Below are positions 10,571-22,100 of a DNA stretch of 64,000 nucleotides, piece after piece. The stretch is from assembly GCF_000327385.1 (NCBI RefSeq), contig NW_008708117.1, positions 63,699-127,698 of the forward strand. The letters are read 5' to 3'. This stretch comes from Lottia gigantea. Lineage: Eukaryota; Mollusca; Gastropoda; Lottiidae. The notes beneath the pieces were generated by a model. That model searched no databases. It was not told the origin of the DNA and saw only the letters and a list, made by a program, of their open reading frames with translations. Made by a program: the position numbers and the translations under genes. Position 1 is the stretch's first letter; each line of letters opens with the position of its first letter.

Positions 10571-13470
10571 ACTGTACAAGATGAAGGGGAAGCTCCAAAG
10601 AAGTCAGATAATATAAAAAAGGTTAAATATCGTATAAAGAAATTTCTTGTAATAAGGAAAATCTTTGGAATCAGTACCGGAACTAACTCAACCTAAGAAG
10701 TCTCAATGCGCATCATCAACTTCTTCGACAATCGAATTGAACATCAAAACACAACTGGATGAATTAAAACTAAAAAGGAATAAGAGGCTTTATCCAAGAA
10801 ACGTTTCCTGGAAGAATTGCAAGGTTGTGAATCACGCCCAAATCATTCCTTGTTCAAAAGAAGAAAAATCAATGAAGGAACAGCTAAATATATGGAGGAT
10901 GTTTCTGTACAACTTGCAGGTAAATTTAATAAACCAAAGAAGATATTGCCCAAACGGATGAAGTGACTTCAAGAAATCAAAACCAGAAGTTAAAGTTTCC
11001 TTAAGATTTGTTTATAGACACAGGCCATCTCATATCAAGACGAGTTATCAACAGACCTACAGGCAATGTGAGATTTGTGTAAATGTTGATTTGAAGCTAG
11101 ATGGATTGAACCATCATCTTGAAAATGGAATTGATGGGCGGGATGTGGCCTCTGAACTTACTTTTATGTAAATCACCAACGTTAGAATGCTATAATCGAT
11201 CTTGTAAAAGATGTGGAACCAGTCTAATCAATTCTTAAATTTCTGACAATTTAACCAGTTCAAAAACCACCGCTGTTAAATGGTTTACGTGGGAAGTCGT
11301 CACCAAGAATAAAGGTACCAGAAGAGAGAAGGTCCTGAAAGAAGGGATTTAGAAGAACTTGTCACATCTCTTTGTCTAGATCTGCAGAACTATTCCAAAC
11401 ACGATTTTGTACACAGATGGCAGTTTAACCAATATAAGACTCTACTAAGTCAATTACCATCCATTAAAGCCACATCAGTTGTTTGTGATTTTGCAGAGAA
11501 TTATCTCTGCAAATATCAAGATGAGGTGCAATCAGCCCACTGGGCATACAACCAGACTACAGTTCATCCTACCGTTCTTTACTACCCATGTACTAAATGT
11601 AAAGAATTGATCACCGATTACATAATCTTCTTGTCAGATGACCTTCAGTAATTTTGAAGGAAACTAGAGATTATGCTGCAAATCTTGGAATTGAGAAATT
11701 GATTGTATGGTCTGATGATTGCTCTGCTCAATATAAATCTAAACTGCCATTTTATTTTGCTGCTGGAGCACCTGATGAGCGAGCTTACTTTGGTTCTCGT
11801 CATGGGAAAGGACCATGTGATGTCTGTGGTGGTGTTGTCAAACGAATTTTAGATGATGATTTCATGTCTGGAGATGTAATAATACAGAGTGCTGAATCCA
11901 TGTACAATCATCTAAGTACATTTTATGGAATTCCAAAAACAGTCTCATACTCGCACTCTTCGGTCGTTCAAGTTGATCCAGTCAAGTGATATTAATCGTT
12001 CGTTCCCATCGTCTGCACTAAAAACAGTCACTGGCACTTCACAATTTGAAGGGGATGGGCAACAACCAAATCAGTGTCAGAAATCTTTCTTGCTTTTGCT
12101 CATCATGCCTGAATTTATCAGAAGAACCATGCCCAAACAAGATGTTTGTGGAAGACTGAAAATCAAGAACTGTTGAATTTTCGAAAGAATGGACAGAACC
12201 AGCTCCTCAAAATCAGATTGTTGTGTTTGAAGTAATGGCTTGTGGAACTCAAGAAATTCAACATAATTCAACAGATGAGAATTCTCAAGAAGAAGACATC
12301 ATACAATCCTTTTTTACAAATTTTTTATTAAGGATGTTTACAATAATTTAAAGAAGAATTTATAGATTTACACTGAACTTCTTTAAAAGGAAAAAAACAC
12401 AGTTTACTATAATCAAATCTTTTTGGATTTCTTTAACCTATCCAGTTTTACTTGGTAACAATGAATTGGTGGTTGACTTCTTGGATAGTTCTCTCTCAAG
12501 TATGAAGTTTTCGGTATAATTGACACTTCTTTTTACAGCATATGATTCATCTCCTCTGTAGATTCATCAAATCAATAAGGCACTGAATAGGCATTAACAT
12601 ACAGAAAAATATACATTACCAGTAATTGTTCCCACACCAATAATTATGTAAAGATTGCAGTTGTCTAATCAATAAGACAACTATATCTCATTAATTCTTG
12701 ATATTTTAGATTTAGGTACCTCAAGGTTGAATGACTCTTTCTTAGAACAGACCATGGGATTTGTTGATGCAACTGTAGATAAATCAAGGTAAATCATTAG
12801 ATATTAACTCTTTATGTCTTTAACTTAAATGATGTTACACTTGCAAAATTAAGCTTAAAGATATTAGATGCTCTTTTAGTTTTAACCGCTGGATGTTGAC
12901 TTGATAAATTTGTTTTGAATTTTTTATCCTTTTGACCGTGATTACAGTTTAAACAAGGGTCAGTTTGTAAAAGTGTCTTTGCCTTTTAGCAAAACCAGAA
13001 AACACTTTGTAGCAGAGGTATTACACTGATAAGATTGTTAATTTAGTTGTTAATTTGATTAATTTTGTTTTCAGTTGTCAAATTTTAACAGTTTTTTAAA
13101 TGTTTGTGATTTTTAAGTTGTCTGTTTATTTTATTTTCCAGCTGGCAGAATGAAAATGTCTGCTTGGTTGTCTGCAGTTTGATTGAAAGACAATATAATG
13201 CAATCATGTCATAAAACTAAAAGATAGCTTGCCAGGCAAGGTAATATACGCCCACTGGCAGCTTTGATTTTTAAGGAAAAAATTGTTACTGACAAAAAAT
13301 CTTTTTTATCTTTTCAGTTTATTGAAATAAAAGGAGACGAATTTGTATTGTCGTGTATGGAAAATGTACGAGACGATGTATATAAATGGCCTTGTAAATG
13401 TGACATTACAACTGAACCTTTCGAGAATATTGTAGAAATTCATCTCTTGTATAGAAAATAACATTGATAT
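10571..13470 (+). pseudogene. Degraded multi-exon gene of a transposase-like family with SRHGKGPCD motif
   Basis: Successive plus-strand pieces belong to one family I know from many invertebrate genomes but cannot name. Seen in order: a Lys-rich N-terminus (10665-10961); CRHRPSHIKTSYQQ and FHxLECY-like LECYNRSCKRCG (about 11030-11240); AVKWFTWEVV, LEELVTSLCLDLQNYSKHDF, VVCDFAENYLCKYQDE and VQSAHWAYNQTTVHP (11270-11600); LIVWSDDCSAQYKSKLPFYF and FGSRHGKGPCDVCGGVVKR (11654-11989). Later short exons are LNKGQFVKVSLPFSKTRKHF (12949-13018, bounded by AG and GT) and FIEIKGDEFVLSCMENV to a stop at 13461. Asp in DFAEN and in WSDDC could be acids of an RNase H-like fold (inference). Several stops and frame changes within exons indicate decay. 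Confidence 0.65.
13210..13266 (-). repeat. Terminal piece of the atacgccca repeat
   Basis: About 55 bp (gcttgccaggcaaggtaat, then atacgcccactggcagc) matches the end of the repeat at 16208-16262 in inverted orientation. It lies in a predicted intron of the degraded gene at 10571-13470. Confidence 0.6.
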
Positions 13471-13569
13471 TAAAAAAACGAGCAATTTAGAATTGACCAA
13501 TATGTCCCATTACTGTTCATCACCTTTTGTCATTGTCTCATATTATCGGTATTTAAACCACTGAAAAAA

Positions 13570-14215
13570 TATACATTGTAAGCTATTAGAGAAAACTAGG
13601 TCAAATCATTTAGAAATATAATTTGAGGAGTTATCTCCCGTAAAGATGAAATCATATTTTTTTTTATAGTAACATAAAGCTGTTTGCAGGTGCGCGTAAC
13701 TGTTCATTATTTTCTTTGTTTTTTTTTTCACTACTAACAATGAAAAGTATTTTGTTTCAGTGATAAAAACGTATTTGTTTCAACCCAATCAGATTTGATT
13801 AAGCCCGATACGTATATGTTTCACACCCAAATCAAATCAGATTATGCTAATCGACCTATTTGTTTTAATTCTAACTGAAATCGATTAGCCTAATCGACCA
13901 ATCTTACCTGCGAGGTGGTTTGATGGATTTGGTTTTGACTAGGCAAGTTGGCGGCTCACAGAGAACATGATAACTTGCGAGTACCATGTTTCCTAATGAC
14001 GGCAGATATTTTCTAATCGGTTTTATAGACTATTTCTTATCGGATTTTTGAACTATTTCTATATTATATTTCTACCATAAGGTCCGCATAAAATTGCAAC
14101 AGAAATTAGGTCATTCAAAAATATATGTTAAGAAGTTACCTGCAACAGACATGTGTTTTATTTTTTATCCTGTGAGTAGGTAAATCAAACCTGTCAAAAC
14201 AAAACTGGCAACATA
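13570..14215 (+). repeat. Diverged copy of repeat R
   Basis: It contains ttagagaaaactaggtcaa, gaggagttatctcccgtaaa and aacataaagctgtttgcagg as in copy 3 (20600-20710), and ends with gtgagtaggtaaatcaaacc as in 19835-19850. The 83-codon ORF is missing. An insert of tgatt-rich sequence at 13790-13960 is not seen in other copies. Confidence 0.6.
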
Positions 14216-15450
14216 TGACATTCGAAAACCTAAATTCAGAACAAGAATATAGCAAAATTAACCAAAAACAAAACTGATGACGTTAGTGGGGAAGTTTTCC
14301 AAATATCGTTATCCATTGCGGTAAGCATGGGTCGTAAATAAATAAACAGAATGAAAAACAAACAAACGATACTGAGGGAAACCTCACTTGCCTTTTTTTC
14401 CACCACTGTAAAACTTTCATCGTCTTCGGGACTGTTGACGTGTCCGTTTCCATACCAGATTCTCTATGACATCGCTATCCTCCGTTGATTCATTCTTGCT
14501 TGTATCATCCGTTAAAACAGTCATTAGCTCTGTATCTTCAGTTATAGAATTGAATTCTCTGGTGAAGAAAGAGTTACTTCATACTCTCTTTGCACCCAAC
14601 TACGACTGGCAGACTCGACTTCTGCCTTCGTTAGAGCCTTCTTCACAGCTGCATATACCATTGAGTGACTGATGTTAAATTTACAAGAAACTTTAACATT
14701 TCTCTTTTCTATGTATCTGTCAATATTGTCATCCACAACCTCTATCGCCACCTCCGCAGGCATGATAGACAGCCAAAACTATCGAAAGTGAACTAACCAA
14801 AAACCAAAAGAAACACGGACGGGAACGATCAAGATTTCTCCCGTAAAAGGTAAGTAAGGTATTCTGAGCCACGAAACATATTTGGACTGGTATTATTCAT
14901 TAACCCTCTATGACACGTACGTTATCTTCGTTTTCAGTCCAAGTCGATATTTGCCGTTAAACAAAAAAATTTTACCCCCAAGTCAGAAAAAAATAAAAAG
15001 AGCCAAAAACTCTTTGTAAGGCCCAAATCTCGCGAAAAAACGTTATCTTAGTTTAATTCTTGTATAACTATACAATTATGACGTCAGAAACAGTGTTATG
15101 GTGAAAAAATGTAAACAGGAAGATTGGAATGGACAAAACAATTTTAATTCGGGACTTACCCGGCCTGAAATGGCATTTCCCTGTCTAAAAGCAAGACCGC
15201 ACAAGCCTACATATGAATAACGTTGCAACTAAGGAAGACAGTAAAAAAGGACGTCATAATAATGTTATTCACTCTTATAGTGCACAAGGTCGGGTTTTTA
15301 GTACTTGGCTGCGATATACGGCGGGTACAACTCTTGATTTACCAGGTGAGAGCGCGAACGCAGTCCCCCGCACTAAAAAAATTACGTACTCAAGTCACCC
15401 ACATTAGGGGTGATCGCAGGGGTCGGCCTCCGCTAGGTGCAATTCAGAAC
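14216..15450 (-). mobile_element. Tx1-like LINE copy B: 5' end, ORF1 N- and C-terminal pieces, internally deleted
   Basis: The leader runs from about 15450 down to 14765 and is the longest form, ending with ctccgctaggtgcaat like copy E. ORF1 starts at the ATG at 14763 (MPAEVAIEVVDDNIDRYIEK) and runs about 70 codons. It then jumps to the acidic tail TEDTELMTVLTDDTSKNES, losing the RRM-like and zinc-knuckle parts. 14220-14400 resembles the spacer after ORF1 in copy C (17180-17470). There is no ORF2. Confidence 0.7.
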
Positions 15451-15464
15451 CCTTCTTTTTATAC

Positions 15465-16262
15465 GCCCACATGAAATGGGGGGCGTATATTGCCGGCCCC
15501 CATGTCCGTCCGTCGGTCCGTCCGCAATTGCTCGTAAACACTCTACAAGACACAATTCTTGATGGATTTTGACAAAACTTGGTATGAATGTTCGTAATCA
15601 CCCAAGGATGAACCCTATGGAAATTCAGAAGAATCGAAAAATATTTAGTAAAAGTTATTGCCCTTGATCTTGAAAACGCGTTCAATTTTTAGCTCGTAAA
15701 CACTCTAGAAGGGACAATTCTTGATGGATTTTAACAAAACTTGGCATGAATGTTCGTAATCACCCAAAGATGAACCCTATTGAAAATCAGAAGAATCAAA
15801 AAATATTAAGTACGAGTTATTGCCCTTGTTCTTGAAAACGCGTTCAATTTTTAGCTTGTAAACACTCTAGAAGGGACAATTCTATACAGATTTTGACGAA
15901 ACTTGGTGTGAATGGAAAAATATTTAGTATGAGTTATTGCCCTGGTTCTTGAAAACGCTTTCAAATTTAGCTCTAAAACACTAAAAGTCATGATTGTTGC
16001 TGGATTTTGATTTTGGTTTTCTTATTCAGTCCTGCACTGAAATTGAATATTTGCTTTCTAGAGTGTTCACAAGCTAAAATTGAACACGTTTTCAAGAACA
16101 AGGGCAATAACTCATACTCAATATTATTCAGTATCGTCCTAACGAGGTCAAAAGAAGTGTATGACTGAAGATTGAATATTTCATACTGGTGATTGTAACT
16201 GTACTGATAAATATTTTTATGCAAAATCAAAGCTGCCAGTGGGCGTATATTACCTTGCCTGG
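15465..16262 (+). repeat. atacgccca repeat, long copy with ~163-bp internal tandem units
   Basis: It starts tttatacgcccacatg followed by a short inverted match (ggggggcgtat) and ends gggcgtatattaccttgcct then ggcaagctatctttta. The interior has three to four tandem units of about 163 bp, starting at about 15529, 15692 and 15854 with ctcgtaaacactct, each followed by caattct, acaaaacttgg and gttattgcccttg. Other copies are at 58928-59482 and 61630-62065. The ends contain atacgccca in opposite orientations, suggesting a non-autonomous DNA element. No transposase is present and the class is not determined. Confidence 0.65.
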
Positions 16263-18545
16263 CAAGCTATCTTTTAAACAAAAATTTTATTCAATTGAAA
16301 ATATATACATTCAATCTACAAACAATGCCATAAATGAATAACGATGGCATTGTTATACAATGAATATTTACAATAAAACTATGGCTCTTTTAATAATTTT
16401 CCTTTATATACATCACTAATGCAAATCTATCATCATTTCTATTTGACCATATAATTAGCTTGTATATTACAAATAAAATTATTGATAACTTGCCAAATAG
16501 GGTGTACAAAACAAGAATAAAAAGCATGTTCAACCGTTTCAATTGAGTTACAATATTTACATAATTTCTCCATTGTCTACAATACAACGTCCACATGCAA
16601 GGAACAATATCATGTGCCATTCTCCATGCTAAATTCTTTGCATTTGGGTCTATAAAATTACAATGTACACTTAAAAAAATTTTAAAAGTTGGATTAGTGA
16701 CATCCAATGGTTAATTTCTGATAAAATTCTTTAGTACTGTGATTCACTTTCCAATCAAAATTGGGATAATGAAAAATGAGATCTCTGGATTCATATGAAT
16801 GAATTACAGCAAGCAATAATTGAATTTAGAATCTTGATAATATTATCATCAGGAGAAACATCAGTACCAAAAATAACACCTAAAATACGTTCTGAAGACG
16901 TCCATAAAACTCCATAGGTCTGATCACACACATATAAATTGCCAAAAGTAAGAACTTTAGTCTTAGACTTGAATAATCGGTTAATAAGGCACCAGAGCCC
17001 TGACCAAATGACTCATAGATGTCCAGAACTCTACCAACACTTGGAGAGTCTGAACATATACCCGTAACGTCATCGGCATAAGCTGAGACACGGGCCTCCT
17101 CATTAGAGCCAAGGATGGAAATTCCTCTAATATGCGTATCGAAAACGGCTCCAGAACTAAAACATAAATCGTGAGTAATAAATATCGCTCACAGATGGTT
17201 AAAACTACAAAATCGATTAAAACAAAATTGACTAGATATTACTTTCGTTAACATAAATGCAAGACATGAATGTAAAAAAATATACCCAAAATAAAAACTG
17301 ATAAATCAGTTCCGAGTAGTGCGTAAAGCTGTCCATGACGTTTGTGAGGGGAATTGTCCAATTATCGTAATCCATTGTGGAAGGGAATGCAAAGACAGTT
17401 AATTTAAGAAAAATTCCCGAGGGATACCTCAATCGTTTCCTTAACTCTTGAAGCTTTCTTCGTTTCTACCACGCTAAAAACTTCGTCTTCTTCTCTTGCT
17501 CGCCTCGGGACCATGGTGACGTCAGTGTACATTCTTCGTCATCACTAGTTTCCGACCTAGTTGTAGATTCATCTTCCATAGTCACTTCATTATCTTTTCC
17601 ATTTTCAACTTCTCCGTCTTCAGCCACACTATCCACCTGACGGCCTGATAGTTTATCAACATAAGAGGGAAGGTCGTTTCTTTAGGGCATCCCCCTCTCT
17701 TGTGCCCGATGCAACGACACCGGAGGCACAAGGGAAGGCGACCTCTTGCCGTTATTAGAGCCTTGCAGGTTCCATTATAAAAAGTTGTCATGTGCAGCAC
17801 CTCGCCAAAGTTGTTGTGAGACAAAACCATGTATATCACTCTTATCCCATATCTAAAATCTTGACTCTCGGATAAACGCTCATAAATATTTAGTACCTTT
17901 CCAAATTGTGTAAAAATCTTCTTGAGGAAGGAGTCTTTAAAAGAACGGGGTAATCAAAGTACAGAAAACTGGTCTCTTCTCAGCTTGTTATTTCAGAACA
18001 TTACTATGGTACCATCGATATTGACCGGGTCAGCTTCCCGCACTACTTTTAAGGGTAACTTTATTCTCTATGTGAAAAAGACTTACTGAGAGCTTCCACC
18101 TCTGTGTCACCCAACGACTTCATTACTGCCGTATAGACTAGAGCATGACTTATTTCAACTCTACACGATACTTTCACGTTGCGATCTTCTATCCCAGGAT
18201 CAATATCATCATCGGCAACCTCTACTTAAAAAAACAGCAATCACGAACATCAAAAACCAGAAAAAAAAAACACCGACCGGGACGATCAAGGTTTCTCCTG
18301 CACCAGGTAAGTATGCCGAATTAAGGAGGTATGCCGAGCCATGAAAATACTTAAAAAAGATGATCATGAAAAAGATTTAGACTGGTTAGAAATGATTTAG
18401 ACCCTCTATGACCCGAAATGGCATTAGGCTTAAATTGAATAAGAATACTCACAAAAGAAATGTGGTTAGTACATTTTTCTTTGTTTTCAGTCCATATTTA
18501 GAATTTTTTGTCCAAGTCGATATTATCCGATAAACAAAAAAAAGT
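16263..18545 (-). mobile_element. Tx1-like LINE copy C: leader, ORF1, part of RT, C-terminus and 3' end
   Basis: Leader at 18240-18545. Broken ORF1 at about 17480-18240, with CKALITARGRLPLCLRCRCIG zinc-knuckle text near 17700-17790. ORF1-ORF2 spacer at 17170-17480. RT piece at 16760-17165 matches 6590-6960 of copy A (SAYADDVTG region). ORF2 C-terminus at 16390-16760 (FIDPNAKNLAWRMAHDIVPC, WSNRNDD). The 3' end near 16265-16300 abuts the end of the atacgccca repeat. Most of the endonuclease and RT is deleted. Many stops. Confidence 0.75.
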
Positions 18546-18768
18546 TGCTGCCCGGGTATTTTAAAGATTCCTGTTCGATTAAATTTTTTTCAAAATATGG
18601 TAAAATTTTCTCTATAGACGAGAGGTCTTCAGAAGATCAGGATGTGAAGAATGGAAGAAAGTGGTACATTATGTCTCTAAGCCACAACAATTTCAGCGAA
18701 GTACCACATATGATAACTTACAACAAGGGCACCTGTAGAGTGCTCATTACAGCATGAGGTCGCCTTCC
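18546..18768 (+). pseudogene. Tx1-like ORF1 fragment, opposite strand to its neighbour
   Basis: It reads LPGYFKDSCSIKFFSKYGK, then MSLSHNNFSEVPHMITYNKG and the start of the zinc-knuckle lead (CRVLITA). It is head-to-head with copy C at 18545. At about 18765 the text switches to I-like ORF2, so this is a chimeric junction of two LINE families. Confidence 0.7.
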
Positions 18769-19350
18769 TTTGTGCCTCCTTTCTTTTCGTCCCCATCCTG
18801 CTTACTGCCCCGTATTTAGACCTTACTTTGAGCCCCTGTACGAAGCAAAGCCTCGTGCTGTTTCTTCTTTTGGAGTCCGCATTCAACCCCTTATGTCAGC
18901 GGCTGGTATAAGCCACGACAGTATTGCGGACTTTGCCATGACCATTATTACACCATGGTCAATTGCTCCACTCCAAATAGACTTTAGTCTATCGAGCAAC
19001 AAGAAGTCACAGACAAGCTCTATTGTCTTCAAGTCTAAATTTCTTGAACTAAGTTCTAAATATTGGGATTTTGCTCCTTTCTATACAGATGGGTCTAAGG
19101 ATGGTGATAAGGTAGCAGCCGCTACAGTTACACCATCCGAAGTTCTATCTGTAGCTCTTCCACCAGCAGCCTCAATATTTACTGCAGAACTCATTGCCAT
19201 TTTACAGGCACTTGAGTTTTTTCAGTCCTCTACATCATTAAAAAATGTATTATATTTTCTGATTCTTTGTCCTCATTACAAGCTATTAATAACATCCAGC
19301 TTGTACACCCAATAATCGGGGATATATACAAGCTCTCTGGGCCGAAAAAT
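18769..19350 (+). pseudogene. I-like LINE ORF2 fragment with RNase H domain
   Basis: It encodes HPAYCPVFRPYFEPLYEAKP and AVSSFGVRIQPLMSAAGIS (thumb/linker), then RNase H motifs FYTDGSKDGDKVAA (first Asp), IFTAELIAILQALEFF (Glu), and after a frame change ITNIQLVHPIIGDIYKLSGP-like text. It matches 31150-31640 of the full-length element. Both ends are breaks: the left to a Tx1-like ORF1 piece, the right to a Polinton fossil. Confidence 0.75.
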
Positions 19351-19676
19351 TTGAATGATGGTGGTAAAATTACCTTCGAAATAAATTCATTATCGAATTG
19401 GTTGCTTCTTTCCGATGCTTATTTCAGATGCGATTTCAAAATTAAAGATGGAACTTCTATTATATCTCTCAATAACTACAGTTTTACCTTCATTATGAAT
19501 CCCAGAGATTTCATATTTTTGTTATAAAATTCACTTCCTTTATCTACCCACAGTTTTTCTGGATGTCGGCTAGATTGTTTCATAATCGTTTCAAATGCGT
19601 GTTTGACTGATAATCCTGTTTTGTTTTTCAAAGGAATAACGCAAGCATATCTCGTATACAAATCTATAAGTCTATA
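19351..19676. mobile_element. Polinton/Maverick-like fossil (small piece)
   Basis: The minus strand shows integrase-core-like text (VIPLKNKTGL, KLWVDKGSEFYN), and the adjoining plus-strand text (FEINSLSNWLLLSDAYF) may come from a second element gene. It is a broken remnant of about 0.3 kb between an I-like LINE piece and composite copy 3, clearly non-functional. The family call rests mainly on the integrase text. Confidence 0.5.
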
Positions 19677-22100
19677 ATGAACAGCAGGCTATAACTGAAG
19701 ATACAGAGCTAAAGACTGGTTTACCTGGTGATACAAGCAAGAATGAGTCAACAGAGGATAGTGATAGTGAATCTGGAAACGGACGAGGAAGGGAAGACGA
19801 TGAAATTTGTTGTCAGCTTTGTTTTGAAAGTTTGAATTACCTACTCACTGGATCACTCAGTTGATCGATTTTGTAGTTTTAACCTGCTGTGAGCGATATT
19901 TATTACACACGATTGCATGGTCAATCATTTATAACATCGTTTTTTCGTTTGCTTTTGTTTGTTATTTTTTTCTTTTCAGTTTGTTAGATATTTGTTATGA
20001 TTTAGTGGATGATTAATTAGAAGTTCTAGCCAGTTAGGTACTTGAAGTCAAATTAATTTATGTCATTATGTTTGTGAATAGTAACCTCGTTTAAATCTTC
20101 AAGATGTGAACCATATGCAAAAAGGGATACACTATGTCTTGGAGCTTGTTTAGTATAACAAAGTTACGATAGAAGTTGTAAACCAGTATATTTCCAATAA
20201 TCTAATAGCTCATTTTTTTCTCTTTAAAGGGTTGGTATTATTTATATCACTCCGATAAAGAAATGGTTGAAGATCAAAATGATGAAAACCAAACTACATA
20301 CAAAATTGTTGAAAATAAAAAGATACAAAAAGTTTACTCACATACTAATCATTTTATAAGAAAATGTATTAGAGATTCCATTAAAGGAGGAACAGTTTCA
20401 GCAAATAGAAAGTCATTTTCAACAGATAAAATGAATGAAATTTGTAATTCATTAAAGGAATATACTGCTGCTGAAACAAGCAATCATGATGACATAATTG
20501 ATTTATTTAAATAATATAGCAGAAGTAATAAAGATAAAACAGAGGTTTTTCATCGATTATAATATTCTGGAATTAGTTGTTACAAAATAACAAACCCAGA
20601 TTTCATTAGAGAAAACTAGGTCAAGTCATTTAGAAATATAATATGAGGAGTTATCTCCCGTAAAGATGAAATCATATTTTTTTTAATGGTAACATAAAGC
20701 TGTCTGCAGGTGCGAGTAACAGTTTCTGTCAAATATTTTCTTTGTTTCTTTCACTATTACTAATGAAAAGTATTAAACTATTTTGTTCCAATTACTACTT
20801 AGTTTTACGGATTTCTCGAACTATTTCTATGTCTACGATACAAGGTCCACATAAAATTGCATCAGAAATTAGGTTATTCAATATCATATGAAACTGATAC
20901 TTGAAATAATTCTATTCATCCCACATCTTTATACTTGATATTGCATATCTATTTAAATGAATACTAAAACAATTTCTAATATAAAAAAATCACAAAAATT
21001 ATTGAAAAAATTGTAATCCTTGAGTTATGTCCCTTAGAGTTGAAATCGAGACATAACAGACTCCATAATAATATTCTGGATAGACTCGTTACAAAATAAC
21101 AAACCCAGATTCCATTAGAGAAAACTAGGTCAAGTCCTTTAGAAATATAATTTGAGGAGTTATCTCCCGTAAAGATGAAATCATATTTTGTTTAGTAACA
21201 TCGAGCTGTGTGGACTCCGCCACAAATTCATTTGCCATCTCTACCCATGTTAAAACACGAAATTCAACCTTCTACAACTTTTACCAGAAATCTCGTTGAA
21301 AGCTTTCCAACATGTCGAATGAAAGCCTGACCAATTTTCAATGTCTCCTTAAAAAATTCAATATATGATGACCATGAAAATTTTGAGCTTCTAAAATTGA
21401 AAGTAGACTACTACCGGTTATACTCATCCGCTAGAGTTTGGCACTTCACAAAACGACTATTTTTAGAATTAGCCTTTCGCCTTTAGGTCTCTCATCATCT
21501 CACCAAATCTTAAAGGTAATGCAATTTCAGACATCAAATTCCAAATCTAGACCAAAAATTACCCAAAATTAGGCATGCACAAATCCCGAAAGGGAAGGAG
21601 AAAGAAGATTTATGAAATAGCCTGGACTACATTCGTTTAAAATGTTTTAGTGGAGTGAGTCTATATGGCTCTTTTGACATTGATCTACCAGGGGCGAACC
21701 AGGTCCGCCTGACAGTGAAACACATTCTGATTGAGTGCAAGCATTTCAAACCTTTGAGATCCCAGCACTACCGTGCTGGATCTTTACATCATTTATTTGC
21801 ACAGCCTTCACTTCATGAGGTCTTTATTTTAAATTTTGAATAGATTAGACATTGTTTGTTTTTGATATTTTGTTTGTTTTTAATACCGCTATGTGGTGTA
21901 TTGCCTGTGATATTGTTTTTAGTAGTTTTTGTGGTCGTTGAATGACTTTTTTGTGATATGGTTTTTAGCGTCTTGTTTTGTTGTCGCTGTGTGACTTTTC
22001 TGTGATATCGATAGGTGTTTTATTTTAACGTATTCTGGAGCTATATAGCCCGTTTGGTGCTGATGTTCCTTAATGCATTTCATTTCATTTCCTTTTTTTT
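19677..22100 (+). repeat. Composite repeat R plus I-like LINE tail, copy 3 (inverted partner of copy 1)
   Basis: The order is Tx1-like ORF1 acidic tail (19690-19820), repeat R with the 83-codon ORF, then I-like ORF2 C-terminus (SLYGSFDIDLPGANQ junction at 21655, HILIECKHFKPLRSQHYRAG) and the 3' tail catttcatttcattt at about 22075-22090. It is the reverse complement of 302-2724, near-identical by eye apart from a few indels. The shared arm runs on to 22394 inside a Tx1-like copy. R itself contains gagttatctcccgtaaagat twice (about 20650 and 21160). Confidence 0.8.
20263..20514 (+). CDS. 83-codon exon-like ORF in repeat R, copy 3
   Basis: The frame is open from the acceptor-like AG at 20228-20229 (GWYYLYHSDKE precedes the Met), so the exon would be about 94 codons to the stop at 20512. 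AATAAA lies at 20527-20532. The peptide has no recognised domain: Lys/Asn-rich middle (NKKIQKVYSHTNHF), Cys at two positions, acidic end (NHDDIIDLFK). It is the best-preserved view of the exon, because the flanking R sequence has no obvious deletions. Confidence 0.45.
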   Translation: MVEDQNDENQTTYKIVENKKIQKVYSHTNHFIRKCIRDSIKGGTVSANRKSFSTDKMNEICNSLKEYTAAETSNHDDIIDLFK

